DNA from: Aplectana chamaeleonis
Lineage: Eukaryota; Nematoda; Chromadorea; Rhabditida; Cosmocercidae
Assembly: GCA_029168955.1 (NCBI GenBank)
Contig: JAPDOI010000040.1
Coordinates: forward strand, 1,240,001-1,304,000
Length of the DNA stretch: 64,000 nt
Direction: 5' to 3'
The notes under the pieces: model-generated
Database searches by the model: none
The model's input: only the letters and a program-made list of their open reading frames with translations
What the model was told of the DNA's origin: nothing
Part shown: one piece after another, positions 34,101 through 47,300 of the stretch
Numbering within the stretch: the first letter of the stretch is position 1
How the letters are laid out: each line of letters opens with the position of its first letter
Position numbers and translations under genes: made by a program

Positions 34101-37100
34101 GCGCCGTACGCCATAGAAAGTGTACGGGACTCATGTAAGAGTGCGCCGGACGCAATAGAAAGTGTACGGGATCAATGTAAGAGTGCGCCAGACGCCATAG
34201 AAAGTGTACGGGACTCATGTAAGAGTGCGCCGGACGCCATAGAAAGTGTACGGGACCCATGTAAGCGTGCGCCGTACTCCATAGAAAGTGTACGGGGCCG
34301 ATGTAAGCGTGTGCCGTACGCCATAGAAAGTGTACGGGACTCATGTAAGAGTGCGCCGGACGCAATAGAAAGTGTACGGGACTCATGTAAGAGTGCGCCG
34401 GACGCCATAGAAAGTGTACGGGACCCATGTAAGAGTGCGCCGGACGCCATAGAAAGTGTACGGGACCCATGTAAGCGTGCGCCGTACGCCATAGAAAGTG
34501 TACGGGATCAATGTAAGAGTGCGCCAGACGCCATAGAAAGTGTACGGGACTCATGTAAGAGTGCGCCGGACGCCATAGAAAGTGTACGGGACTCATGTAA
34601 GAGTGCGCCGGACGCCATAGAAAGTGTACGGGACCCATGTAAGAGTGCGCCGGACGCCATAGAAAGTGTACGGGACCCATGTAGGAGTGCGCCGTACGCT
34701 ATAGAAAGTGTACGGGACTCATGTAAGAGTGCGTCGGACGCCATAGAAAATGTACGGGATCAATGTAAGAGTGCGCCAGACGCCATAGAAAATGTACGGG
34801 ATCAATGTAAGAGTGCGCCAGACGCCATAGAAAGTGTACGGGACCGATGTAAGCGTGCGCCGTACGCCATAGAAAGTGTACGGGACCCATGTAAGCGTGC
34901 ACCGTACGCCATAGAAAGTGTACGGGACCGATGTAAGAGTGCGCCAGATGCCATAGAAAATGTACGGGATCAATGTAAGAGTGCGCCGGACGCCATAGAA
35001 AGTGTACGGGACTCATTTAAGAGTGCGCCGGACGCAATAGAAAGTGTACGGGACTCATGTAAGAGTGCGTCGGACGCCATAGAAAGTGTACGGGACCCAT
35101 GTAAGAGTGCGCCGTACGCCATAGAAAGTGTACGGGACCGATGTAAGCGTGCGCCGTACGCCATAGAAAGTGTACGGGACTCATGTAAGAGTGCGCCGGA
35201 CGCCATAGAAAGTGTACGGGACTCATGTAAGAGTGCGCCGGACGCCATAGAAAGTGTACGGGACCCATGTAAGCGTGCGCCGTACGCCATAGAAAGTGTA
35301 CGGGACTCATGTAAGAGTGCGCCGGACGCCATAGAAAGTGTACGGGACCCATGTAAGCGTGCGCCGTACGCCATAGAAAGTGTACGGGACTCATGTAAGA
35401 GTGCGCCGGACGCTATAGAAAGTGTACGGGACCAATGTAAGAGTGCGCCAGACGCCATAGGAAGTGTACGGGACCCATGTAAGAGTGCGCCGGACGCCAT
35501 AGAAAGTGTACGGGACCCATGTAAGCGTGCGCCGTACGCCATAGAAAGTGTACGGGACTCATGTAAGAGTGCGCCGGACGCCATAGAAAGTGTACGGGAC
35601 TCATGTAAGAGTGCGCCGGACGCCATAGAAAGTGTACGGGACCCATGTAAGAGTGCGCCGGACGCCATAGAAAGTGTACGGGACTCATGTAAGAGTGCGC
35701 CGGACGCCATAGAAAGTGTACGGGACCCATGTAAGAGTGCGCCGGACGCTATAGAAAGTGTACGGGACCAATGTAAGAGTGCGCCAGACGCCATAGGAAG
35801 TGTACGGGACCCATGTAAGAGTGCGCCGGACGCCATAGAAAGTGTACGGGACTCATGTAAGAGTGCGCCGGACGCCATAGAAAGTGTACGGGACCCATGT
35901 AAGCGTGCGCCGTACGCCATAGAAAGTGTACGGGACTCATGTAAGAGTGCGCCGGACGCCATAGAAAGTGTACGGGACTCATGTAAGAGTGCGCCGTACG
36001 CCATAGAAAGTGTACGGGACTCATGTAAGAGTGCGCCGGACGCCATAGAAAGTGTACGGGACTCATGTAAGAGTGCGTCGGACGCCATAGAAAGTGTACG
36101 GGACCCATGTAAGAGTGCGCCGGACGCCATAGAAAGTGTACGGGACCCATGTAAGAGTGCGCCGTACGCCATAGAAAGTGTACGGGACCGATGTAAGCGT
36201 GCGCCGTACGCCATAGAAAGTGTACGGGACTCATGTAAGAGTGCGCCGGACGCCATAGAAAGTGTACGGGACTCATGTAAGAGTGCGCCGGACGCTATAG
36301 AAAGTGTACGGGACCAATGTAAGCGTGCGCCGTACGCCATAGAAAGTGTACGGGACTCATGTAAGAGTGCGCCGGACGCTATAGAAAGTGTACGGGACCA
36401 ATGTAAGAGTGCGCCGGACGCCATAGAAAGTGTACGGGACCCATGTAAGAGTGCGCCGGACGCCATAGAAAGTGTACGGGACCCATGTAAGAGTGCGCCG
36501 GACGCCATAGAAAGTGTACGGGACCCATGTAAGAGTGCGCCGGACGCCATAGAAAGTGTACGGGACCCATGTAAGCGTGCGCCGTACGCCATAGAAAGTG
36601 TACGGGACTCATGTAAGAGTGCGCCGGACGCCATAGAAAGTGTACGGGACTCATGTAAGAGTGCGCCGGACGCCATAGAAAGTGTACGGGACCCATGTAA
36701 GCGTGCGCCGTACGCCATAGAAAGTGTACGGGATCCATGTAAGAGTGCGCCGGACGCCATAGAAAGTGTACGGGACCAATGTAAGCGTGTGCCGTACGCC
36801 ATAGAAAGTGTAAGGGACTCATGTAAGAGTGCGCCGGACGCCATAGAAAGTGTACGGGATCAATGTAAGAGTGCGCCAGACGCCATAGAAAGTGTACGGG
36901 ACTCATGTAAGAGTGCGCCGGACGCCATAGAAAGTGTACGGGACCCATGTAAGCGTGCGCCGTACGCCATAGAAAGTGTACGGGACTCATGTAAGAGTGC
37001 GCCAGACGCCATAGAAAGTGTACGGGACTCATGTAAGAGTGCGCCGGACGCCATAGAAAGTGTATGGGACCCATGCAAGAATGCGCCGGACGCCATAGAA

Positions 37101-37142
37101 AGTGTACGGGACCCATGTAAGAGCGCGCCGGACGCCATATAA
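31119..37142 (+). other. 2,007-codon repeat-derived open frame, not a gene
   Basis: Each monomer translates to 14 residues (SAPDAIESVRDPCK with P/S/Q/R and SAPD/RAPY variants). The frame ends where ATAGAA becomes ATATAA at 37138-37142. The same ATATAA change recurs in many monomers across the array and therefore spreads freely, so a stop in this frame carries no visible cost. Similar frames (37641-38780, 39580-41928, 50449-52260, 59562-63800) and three minus-strand frames are open for the same arithmetic reason: a unit length divisible by 3 and a consensus lacking stops. No start context, signal peptide or flanking domain is visible. I cannot exclude that a transcript is translated. Confidence 0.85.
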
Positions 37143-39099
37143 AGAGCGCGGGACCCATGTAAGAGTGCGCCGGACGCCATATAAAGTGTACGGGACCCAT
37201 GTGAGAGTGCGCCGGACGCCATAGAAAGTGTACGGGACCCATGTAAGAGTGCGCCGGACGCCATAGAAAGTGTACGGGACCCATGTAAGAGTGCGCCGTA
37301 CGCCATAGAAAGTGTACGGGACCGATGTAAGCGTGCGCCGTACGCCATAGAAAGTGAACGGGACCAATGTAAGAGTGCACCGGACGCCATAGAACGTATT
37401 CGGTACCAATGTAAGAGTGCGCCGGACGCCATAGAAAGTGTACGGGACCCATGTAAGAGTGCGCCGGACGCCATAGAGTGTGTAGGGGACCCATGTAAGA
37501 ATGCGCCGGGCGCCATAGAAAGTGTACGGGACCCATGTAAGCGTGCGCCGTACGCCATAGAAAGCGTACGGGACCCATGTAAGAGTGCGCCGCACGGCAC
37601 AGAGAGTGTACGGGACCCATGTAAGAGTGCGCCAGACGCCATGGAAAGTGTACGGGACCCATGTAAGAGTGCGCCGGACGCCACAGAAAGTGTACGGGAC
37701 CCATGTAAGAGTGCGACGGACGCAATAGAAAGTGTACGGGACTCATGTAAGAGTGCGCCGGACGCAATAGAAAGTGTACGGGACTCATGTAAGAGTGCGC
37801 CGTACGCAATAGAAAGTGTACGGGACTCATGTAAGAGTGCGCCGGACGCTATAGAAAGTGTACGGGACCAATGTAAGAGTGCGCCGGACGCCATAGAAAG
37901 TGTACGGGACCCATGTAAGCGTGCGCCGTACGCCATAGAAAGTGTACGGGACTCATGTAAGAGTGCGCCGGACGCCATAGAAAGTGTACGGGACTCATGT
38001 AAGAGTGCGCCGGACGCTATAGAAAGTGTACGGGACCAATGTAAGAGTGCGCCGGACGCCATAGAAAGTGTACGGGACCCATGTAAGAGTGCGCCGGACG
38101 CCATAGAAAGTGTACGGGACCCATGTAAGAGTGCGCCGGACGCCACAGAAAGTGTACGGGACCCATGTAAGAGTGCGCCGGACGCCATAGAAAGTGTACG
38201 GGACCCATGTAAGAGTGCGCCGGACGCAATAGAAAGTGTACGGGATCAATGTAAGAGTGCGCCGGACGCCATAGAAAGTGTACGGGACCCATGTAAGCGT
38301 GCGCCGTACGCCATAGAAAGTGTACGGGACTCATGTAAGAGTGCGCCGGACGCAATAGAAAGTGTACGGGATCAATGTAAGAGTGCGCCAGACGCCATAG
38401 AAAGTGTACGGGACCCATGTAAGAGTGCGCCGGACGCCATAGAAAGTGTACGGGACCCATGTAAGCGTGCGCCGTACGCCATAGAAAGTGTACGGGACCC
38501 ATGTAAGAGTGCGCCGGACGCCATAGAAAGTGTACGGGACCCATGTAAGAGTGCGCCGGACGCCATAGAAAGTGTACGGGACCCATGTAAGAGTGCGCCG
38601 GACGCCATAGAAAGTGTACGGGACCCATGTAAGCGTGCGCCGTACGCCATAGAAAGTGTACGGGACTCATGTAAGAGTGCGCCGGACGCCATAGAAAGTG
38701 TACGGGACTCATGTAAGAGTGCGCCGGACGCTATAGAAAGTGTACGGGACCAATGTAAGAGTGCGCCGGACGCCATATAAAGTGAACGGGACCCATGTAA
38801 GCGTGCGCCGTACGCCATAGAAAGTGTACGGGACCCATGTAAGAGTGCGCCGGACGCAATAGAAAGTGTACGGGACTCATGTAAGAGTGCGCCGGACGCT
38901 ATAGAAAGTGTACGGGACCAATGTAAGAGTGCGCCAGACGCCATAGGAAGTGTACGGGACCCATGTAAGAGTGCGCCGGACGCAATAGAAAGTGTACGGG
39001 ACCCATGTAAGAATGCGCCGGGCGCCATAGAAAGGGTTCGGGACCCATGTAAGCGTGCGCCGTACGCCATAGAAAGTGTACGGGACTCATGTAAGAGTG

Positions 39100-39783
39100 C
39101 GCCGGACGCCATAGAAAGTGTACGGGACCCATGTAAGAGTGCGCCGGACGCCATAGAAAGTGTACGGGACCCATGTAAGAGTGCGCCGGACGCCATAGAA
39201 AGTGTACGGGACCCATGTAAGAGTGCGCCGGACGCCATAGAAAGTGTACGGGACCCATGTAAGAGTGCGCCGGACGCCATAGAAAGTGTACGGGACCCAT
39301 GTAAGAGTGCGCCGGACGCCATAGAAAGTGTACGGGACCCATGTAAGAGTGCGCCGGACGCCATAGAAAGTGTACGGGACCCATGTAAGAGTGCGCCGGA
39401 CGCCATAGAAAGTGTACGGGACCCATGTAAGAGTGCGCCGGACGCCATAGAAAGTGTACGGGACCCATGTAAGAGTGCGCCGGACGCCATAGAAAGTGTA
39501 CGGGACCCATGTAAGAGTGCGCCGGACGCCATAGAAAGTGTACGGGACCCATGTAAGAGTGCGCCGGACGCCATAGAAAGTGTACGGGACCTCATGTAAG
39601 AGTGCGCCGGACGCCATAGAAAGTGTACGGGACCCATGTAAGAGTGCGCCGGACGCCATAGAAAGTGTACGGGACCCATGTAAGAGTGCGCCGGACGCCA
39701 TAGAAAGTGTACGGGACCCATGTAAGAGTGCGCCGGACGCCATAGAAAGTGTACGGGACCCATGTAAGAGTGCGCCGGACGCC
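39100..39783 (+). repeat. Homogenised run of identical satellite monomers
   Basis: About 16 consecutive monomers carry the same variant (CCC ATG, AAGAG, CCGGAC, GCC) with no substitution that I can see, broken only by a one-base insertion at about 39592. Elsewhere neighbouring monomers usually differ. The run looks like a very recent local expansion of one unit. Confidence 0.85.
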
Positions 39784-41011
39784 ATAGAAAGTATACGGGA
39801 CTCATGTAAGAGTGCGCCGGACGCCATAGAAAGTGTATGGGACCCATGTAAGAGTGCGCCGGACACAATAGAAAGTGTACGGGATCAATGTAAGAGTGCG
39901 CCAGACGCCATAGAAAGTGTACGGGACCCATGTAAGCGTGCGCCGTACGCCATAGAAAGTGTACGGGACTCATGTAAGAGTGCGCCGGACGCTATAGAAA
40001 GTGTACGGGACCAATGTAAGAGTGCGCAGGACGCTATAGAAAGTGTACGGGACCAATGTAAGAGTGCGCCGGACACCATAGAAAGTGTACGGGACCCATG
40101 TAAGAGTGCGCCGGACGCCATAGAAAGTGTACGGGACCCATGTAAGAGTGCGCCGGACGCCATAGAAAGTGTACGGGACCCATGTAAGAGTGCGCCGGAC
40201 GCCATAGAAAGTGTACGGGACCCATGTAAGAGTGCGCCGGACGCCATAGAAAGTGTACGGGAACCATGCAAGAATGCGCCGGACGACATAGAAAGTATAC
40301 GGGACCCATGTAAGCGTGCGCCGGACGTCATAGAAAAAGTATGGGACCCATGTAAGAGTGCGCCGGACGCCATAGAAAGTGTACGGGACTCATGTAAGAG
40401 TGCGCCAGACGCCGTAGAAAGTGTACGGGACCAATGTAAGAGTGCGCCAGACGCCATAGGAAGTGTACGGGACCCATGTAAGAGTGCGCCGGACGCCATA
40501 GAAAGTGTACGGGACCCATGTAAGCGTGCGCCGTACGCAATAGAAAGTGTACGGGACTCATGTAAGAGTGCGCCGGACGCCATATTAAGTGTACGGGACC
40601 CATGTAAGAGTGCGCCGGACGCCATAGAAAGTGTACGGGACCCATGTAAGCGTGCGCCGTACGCCATAGAAAGTGTACGGGACTCATGTAAGAGTGCGCC
40701 GGACGCCATAGAAAGTGTACGGGACTCATGTAAGAGTGCGCCGGACGCCATAGAAAGTGTACGGGACCAATGTAAGAGTGCGCCGGACACCATAGAAAGT
40801 GTACGGGACCCATGTAAGAGTGCGCCGGACGCCATAGAAAGTGTACGGGAGCCATGGAAGAGTGGGCCGGACGCCATAGAAAGTGTACGGGACTCATGTA
40901 AGAGTGCGCCGGACGCCATGCAAAGTGTACGGAACCCATATAGGAATGCGCCGGACGCAATAAAAAGTGTGCGGAACCCATGTAAGCGTGCGCCGTACGC
41001 CATAGAAAGTG

Positions 41012-41393
41012 TACGGGACCCATGTAAGAGTGCGCCGGACGCCATAGAAAGTGTACGGGACCCATGTAAGAGTGCGCCGGACGCCATAGAAAGTGTACGG
41101 GACCCATGTAAGAGTGCGCCGGACGCCATAGAAAGTGTACGGGACCCATGTAAGAGTGCGCCGGACGCCATAGAAAGTGTACGGGACCCATGTAAGAGTG
41201 CGCCGGACGCCATAGAAAGTGTACGGGACCCATGTAAGAGTGCGCCGGACGCCATAGAAAGTGTACGGGACCCATGTAAGAGTGCGCCGGACGCCATAGA
41301 AAGTGTACGGGACCCATGTAAGAGTGCGCCGGACGCCATAGAAAGTGTACGGGACCCATGTAAGAGTGCGCCGGACGCCATAGAAAGTGTACG
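41012..41393 (+). repeat. Second homogenised run of satellite monomers
   Basis: Nine consecutive monomers are of the same CCC ATG/CCGGAC type. They lie between clearly divergent units (40850-40985 and 41394-41470). Confidence 0.8.
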
Positions 41394-44300
41394 GGCCTCA
41401 TGTAATAGTGCGCCGGACGCAATAGAAAGTGTACGGGGCCGATGTAAGCGTGTGCCGTACGCCACAGAAAGTGTACGGGACCCATGTAAGAGTGCGCCGG
41501 ACGCAATAGAAAGTGTACGGGATCAATGTAAGAGTGCGCCAGACGCCACAGAAAGTGTACGGGACCCATGTAAGAGTGCGCCGGACGCCACAGAAAGTGT
41601 ACGGGACCCATGTAAGAGTGCGACGGACGCAATAGAAAGTGTACGGGACTCATGTAAGAGTGCGCCGGACGCAATAGAAAGTGTACGGGACTCATGTAAG
41701 AGTGCGCCGGACGCCATAGAAAGTGTACGGGACTCATGTAAGAGTGCGCCGGACGCCATAGAAAGTGTAGGGGACCCATTTAAGCGTGCGACGTACGCCA
41801 TAGAAAGTGTACGGGACCCATGTAAGAGTGCGACGGACGCAATAGAAAGTGTACGGGACTCATGTAAGCGTGCGCCGTACTCCATAGAAAGTGTACGGGG
41901 CCGATGTAGCGTGTGCCGTACGCCATAGAAAGTGTACGGGACCCATGTAAGAGTGCGCCGGACGCCATAGAAAGTGTACGGGACCCATGTAAGCGTGCGC
42001 CGTACGCCATAGAAAGTGTACGGGACCCATGTAAGAGTGCGCCGGACGCCATAGAAAGTGTACGGGACCCATGTAAGAGTGCGCCGGACGCCGGATAGAG
42101 TGTACGGGACCCATGTAAGAGTGCGCCGGACGCCATAGAAAGTGTACGGGACCCATGTAAAAGTGCGCCAGACGCCATAGAAAGTGTACGGGACCCATGT
42201 AAGAGTGCGCCGGACGCCATAGAAAGTGTACGGGACCCATGTAAGAGTGCGCCGGACGCCATAGAAAGTGTACGGGACCCATGTAAGCGTGCGCCGGACG
42301 CCATAGAAAGTGTACGGGACCCATTTAAGAGTGCGCCGGACGCCATAAAAAGTGTACGGGACCCATGTAAGAGTGCGCCGGATGCCATAAAAAGTGTACG
42401 GGACCCATGTAAGCGTGCGCCAGACGCCAGAGAAAGGGTACGGGACCCATTTAAGAGTACGCCGGACGCCGCAGAAAGTGTACGGGACCCATGTAAGAGT
42501 GCGCCGGACGCTATAGAAAGTGTACGGGATCCATGTAAGAGTGCGCCGGACGCCATAGAAAGTGTACGGGACCCATGTAAGCGTGCGCCGTACGCCATAG
42601 AAAGTGTACGGGACTCATGTAAGAGTGCGCCGGACGCAATAGAAAGTGTACGGGACCCATGTAAGAGTGCGCCGGACGCAATAGAAAGTGTACGGGACCC
42701 ATGTAAGAGTGCGCCGTACGCCATAGAAAGTGTACGGGACCCATGTAAGCGTGCGCCGTACGCAATAGAAAGTGTACGGGACTCATGTAAGAGTGCGCCG
42801 GACGCTATAGGAAGTGTACGGGATCCATGTAAGAGTGCGCCGGACGCCATAGAAAGTGTATGGGACCCATGTAAGCGTGCGCCGTACGCCATAGAAAGTG
42901 TACGGGACCGATGTAAGAGTGCGCCGGACGCTATAGAAAGTGTACGGGACCAATGTAAGCGTGCGCCGTAAGCAATAGAAAGTGTACGGGACTCATGTAA
43001 GAGTGCGCCGGACGCTATAGAAAGTGTACGGGACCAATGTAAGAGTGCGCCAGACGCCATAGGAAGTGTACGGGACCCATGTAAGAGTGCGCCAGACGCC
43101 ATAGAAAATGTACGGGACTCATGTAAGAGTGCGCCGGACGCAATAGAAAGTGTACGGGACTCATGTAAGAGTGCGTCGGACGCCATAGAAAGTGTACGGG
43201 ACCCATGTAAGAGTGCGCCGGACGCCATAGAAAGTGTACGGGACCCATGTAAGAGTGCGCCGTACGCCATAGAAAGTGTACGGGACCGATGTAAGCGTGC
43301 GCCGTACGCCATAGAAAGTGTACGGGACTCATGTAAGAGTGCGCCGGACGCCATAGAAAGTGTACGGGACCCATGTAAGAGTGCGCCGGACGCCATATAA
43401 AGTGTACGGGACCCATGTAAGAGTGCGCCGGACGCCATAGAAAGTGTACGGGACCCATGTAAGCGTGCGCCGTACGCCATAGAAAGTGTACGGGAGTCAT
43501 GTAAGGGTGCGCCGTACTCCATAGAAAGTGTACGGGGCCGATGTAAGCGTGTGCCGTACGCCATAGAAAGTGTACGGGACTCATGTAAGAGTGCGCCGGA
43601 CGCCATAGAAAGTGTTCGGTACCAATGTAAGAGTGCGCCAGACGCCATATAAAGTGAACGGGACCCATGTAAGAGTGCGCCGGACGCAATAGAAAGTGTA
43701 CGGGACTCATGTAAGAGTGCGCCGGACGCCATAGAAAGTGTACGGGACTCATGTAAGAGTGCGCCGGACGCCATAGAAAGTGTACGGGACCCATGTAAGC
43801 GTGCGCCGTACGCCATAGAAAGTGTAAGGGACTCATGTAAGAGTGCGCCGGACGCAATAGAAAGTGTACGGGATCAATGTGAGAGTGCGCCAGACGCCAT
43901 ATAAAGTGAACGGGACCCATGTAAGAGTGCGCCGGACGCCATAGAAAGTGTACGGGACCCATGTAAGCGTGCGCCGTACGCCATAGAAAGTGTACGGGAC
44001 TCATGTAAGAGTGCGCCGGACGCAATAGAAAGTGTACGGGATCAATGTAAGAGTGCGCCAGACGCCATAGAAAATGTACGGGACTCATGTAAGAGTGCGC
44101 CGGACGCCATAGAAAGTGTACGGGACCCATGTAAGCGTGCGCCGTACGCCATAGAAAGTGTACGGGACTCATGTAAGAGTGCGCCGGACGCCATAGAAAG
44201 TGTACGGGACTCATGTAAGAGTGCGCCGGACGCTATAGAAAGTGTACGGGACCAATGTAAGAGTGCGCCGGACACCATAGAAAGTGTACGGGACCCATGT

Positions 44301-47300
44301 AAGCGTGCGCCGTACGCCATAGAAAGTGTACGGGACTCATGTAAGAGTGCGCCGGACGCCATAGAAAGTGTACGGGACCCATGTAAGCGTGCGCCGTACG
44401 CCATAGAAAGTGTACGGGACTCATGTAAGAGTGCGCCGGACGCCATAGAAAGTGTACGGGACCCATGTAAGAGTGCGCCGGACGCCATAGAAAGTGTACG
44501 GGACCCATGTAAAAGGGCGCCGGACGCCATGGAAAGTGAACGGGACCCATGTAAGAGTGCGACGGACGCCATAGAAAGTGTACGGGACCCATGTAAGAGT
44601 GCGCCGGACGCCATAGAAAGTGTACGGGACCCATGTAAGAGTGCGCCGGACGCCATAGAAAGTGTACGGCACTCATCTAAGAGTCCGCCGGACGCAATAC
44701 AAAGTGTACGGGACTCATGTAAGAGTGCGTCGAACGCCATAGAAAGTGTACGGGACCCATGTAAGAGTGCGCCGGACGCCATAGAAAGTGTACGGGACCC
44801 ATGTAAGAGTGCGCCGGACGCCATATAAAGTGTACGGGACCCATGTAAGAGTGCGCCGGACGCCATAGAAAGTGTACGGGACCCATGTAAGAGTGCGCCG
44901 GACGCCATAGAAAGTGTACGGGACCCATGTAAGAGTGCGCCGGACGCCATAGAAAGTGTACGGGACCCATGTAAGAGTGCGCCGGCCGCCATAGAAAGTG
45001 TACGGGACCCATGTAAGAGTGCGCCGGACGCCATATAAAGTGTACGGGACCCATGTAAGAGTGCGCCGGACGCCATAGAAAGTGTACGGGACCCATGTAA
45101 GCGTGCGCCGTACGCCATAGAAAGTGTACGGGACTCATTTAAGAGTGCGCCGGACGCAGTAGAAAGTGTACGGGACTCATGTAAGAGTGCGTCGGACGCC
45201 ATAGAAAGTGTACGGGACCCATGTAAGAGTGCGCCGGACGCCATAGAAAGTGTACGGGACCCATGTAAGAGTGCGCCAGACGCCATAGAAAGTGTACGGG
45301 ACTCATGTAAGAGTGCGCCGGACGCCATAGAAAGTGTACGGGACCCATGTAAGAGTGCGCCGGACGCAATAGAAAGTGTACGGGATCAATGTAAGAGTGC
45401 GCCAGACGCAATAGAAAGTGTACGGGACTCATGTAAGAGTGCGCCGGACGCCATAGAAAGTGTACGGGACTCATGTAAGAGTGCGCCGGACGCTATAGAA
45501 AGTGTACGGGACCAATGTAAGAGTGCGCCGGACGCAGTAGAAAGTGTACGGGATCAATGTGAGAGTGCGCCAGACGCAATAGAAAGTGTACGGGACTCAT
45601 GTAAGAGTGCGCCGGACGCCATAGATAGTGTACGGGACCGATGTAAGCGTGCGCCGTACGCCATAGAAAGTGTACGGGACCCATGTAAGCGTGCGCCGTA
45701 CGCCATAGAAAGTGTACGGGACTCATGTAAGAGTGCGCCAGACGCCATAGAAAGTGTACGGGACTCATGTAAGAGTGCGCCGGACGCTATAGAAAGTGTA
45801 CGGGACCAATGTAAGAGTGCGCCACACGCCATAGGAAGTGTACGGGACCCATGTAAGAGTGCGCCGGACGCCATAGAAAGTGTACGGGACCCATGTAAGC
45901 GTGCGCCGTACGCCATAGATAGTGTACGGGACCCATGTAAGAGTACGCCGGACGCCACAGAAAGTGTACGGGACCCATGTAAGAGTGCGCCGGACGCCAC
46001 AGAAAGTGTACGGGACCCATATAAGAGTGCGCCGGACGCAATAGAAAGTGTACGGGATCAATGTAAGAGTGCGCCGGACGCCATAGAAAGTGTACGGGAT
46101 CAATGTGAGAGTGCGCCGGACGCCATAGAAAGTGTACGGGACTCATGTAAGAGTGCGCCGGACGCTATAGAAAGTGTACGGGACCAATGTAAGAGTGCGC
46201 CGGACGCAATAGAAAGTGTACGGGACTCATGTAAGAGTGCGCCGGACGCCATAGAAAGTGTACGGGACCCATGTAAGCGTGCGCCGTACGCCATAGAAAG
46301 TGTACGGGACCCATGTAAGAGTGCGCCGGACGCCACAGAAAGTGTACGGGACCCATGTAAGAGTGCGCCGGACGCCATAGAAAGTGTTCGGTACCAATGT
46401 AAGAGTGCGCCAGACGCCATGGAAAGTGAACGGGACCCATGTAAGAGTGCGCCGGACGCAATAGAAAGTGTACGGGACTCATGTAAGAGTGCGCCGGACG
46501 CAATAGAAAGTGTACGGGATCAATGTGAGAGTGCGCCAGACGCCATATAAAGTGAACGGGACCCATGTAAGAGTGCGCCGGACGCCATAGAAAGTGTACG
46601 GGACCCATGTAAGCGTGCGCCGTACGCCATAGAAAGTGTACGGGACTCATGTAAGAGTGCGCCGGACGCCATAGAAAGTGTACGGGACTCATGTAAGAGT
46701 GCGCCGGACGCCATAGAAAGTGTACGGGACTCATGTAAGAGTGCGCCGGACGCCATAGAAAGTGTATGGGACCCATGTAAGAGTGCGCCGGACGTAATAG
46801 AAAGTGTACGGGATCAATGTAAGAGTGCGCCAGACGCAATAGAAAGTGTAAGGGACTCATGTAAGAGTGCGCCGGACGCCATAGAAAATGTACGGGACCC
46901 ATGTAAGAGTGCGCCGGACGCAATAGAAAGTGAACGGGACCCATGTAAGAGTGCGCCGGACGCAATAGAAAGTGTACGGGACTCATGTAAGAGTGCGCCG
47001 GACGCTATAGAAAGTGTACGGGACCAATGTAAGAGTGCGCCAGACGCCATAGGAAGTGTACGGGACTCATGTAAGAGTGCGCCGGACGCCATAGAAAGTG
47101 TACGGGACCAATGTAAGAGTGCGCCAGACGCTATAGAAAGTGTACGGGACCAATGTAAGAGTGCGCCGGACACCATAGAAAGTGTACGGGACCCATGTAA
47201 GCGTGCGCCGTACGCCATAGAAAGTGTACGGGACTCATGTAAGAGTGCGCCGGACGCCATAGAAAGTGTACGGGACTCATGTAAGAGTGCGCCGGACGCT

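Noticed and set aside
31119..37142. A giant repetitive protein gene on the plus strand
   Set aside because: The frame is open because the 42-bp unit is divisible by 3 and lacks stops. Nonsense variants (ATATAA, GGATAG) recur across many monomers, all three minus frames are equally open, and no start context or non-repeat domain is present.
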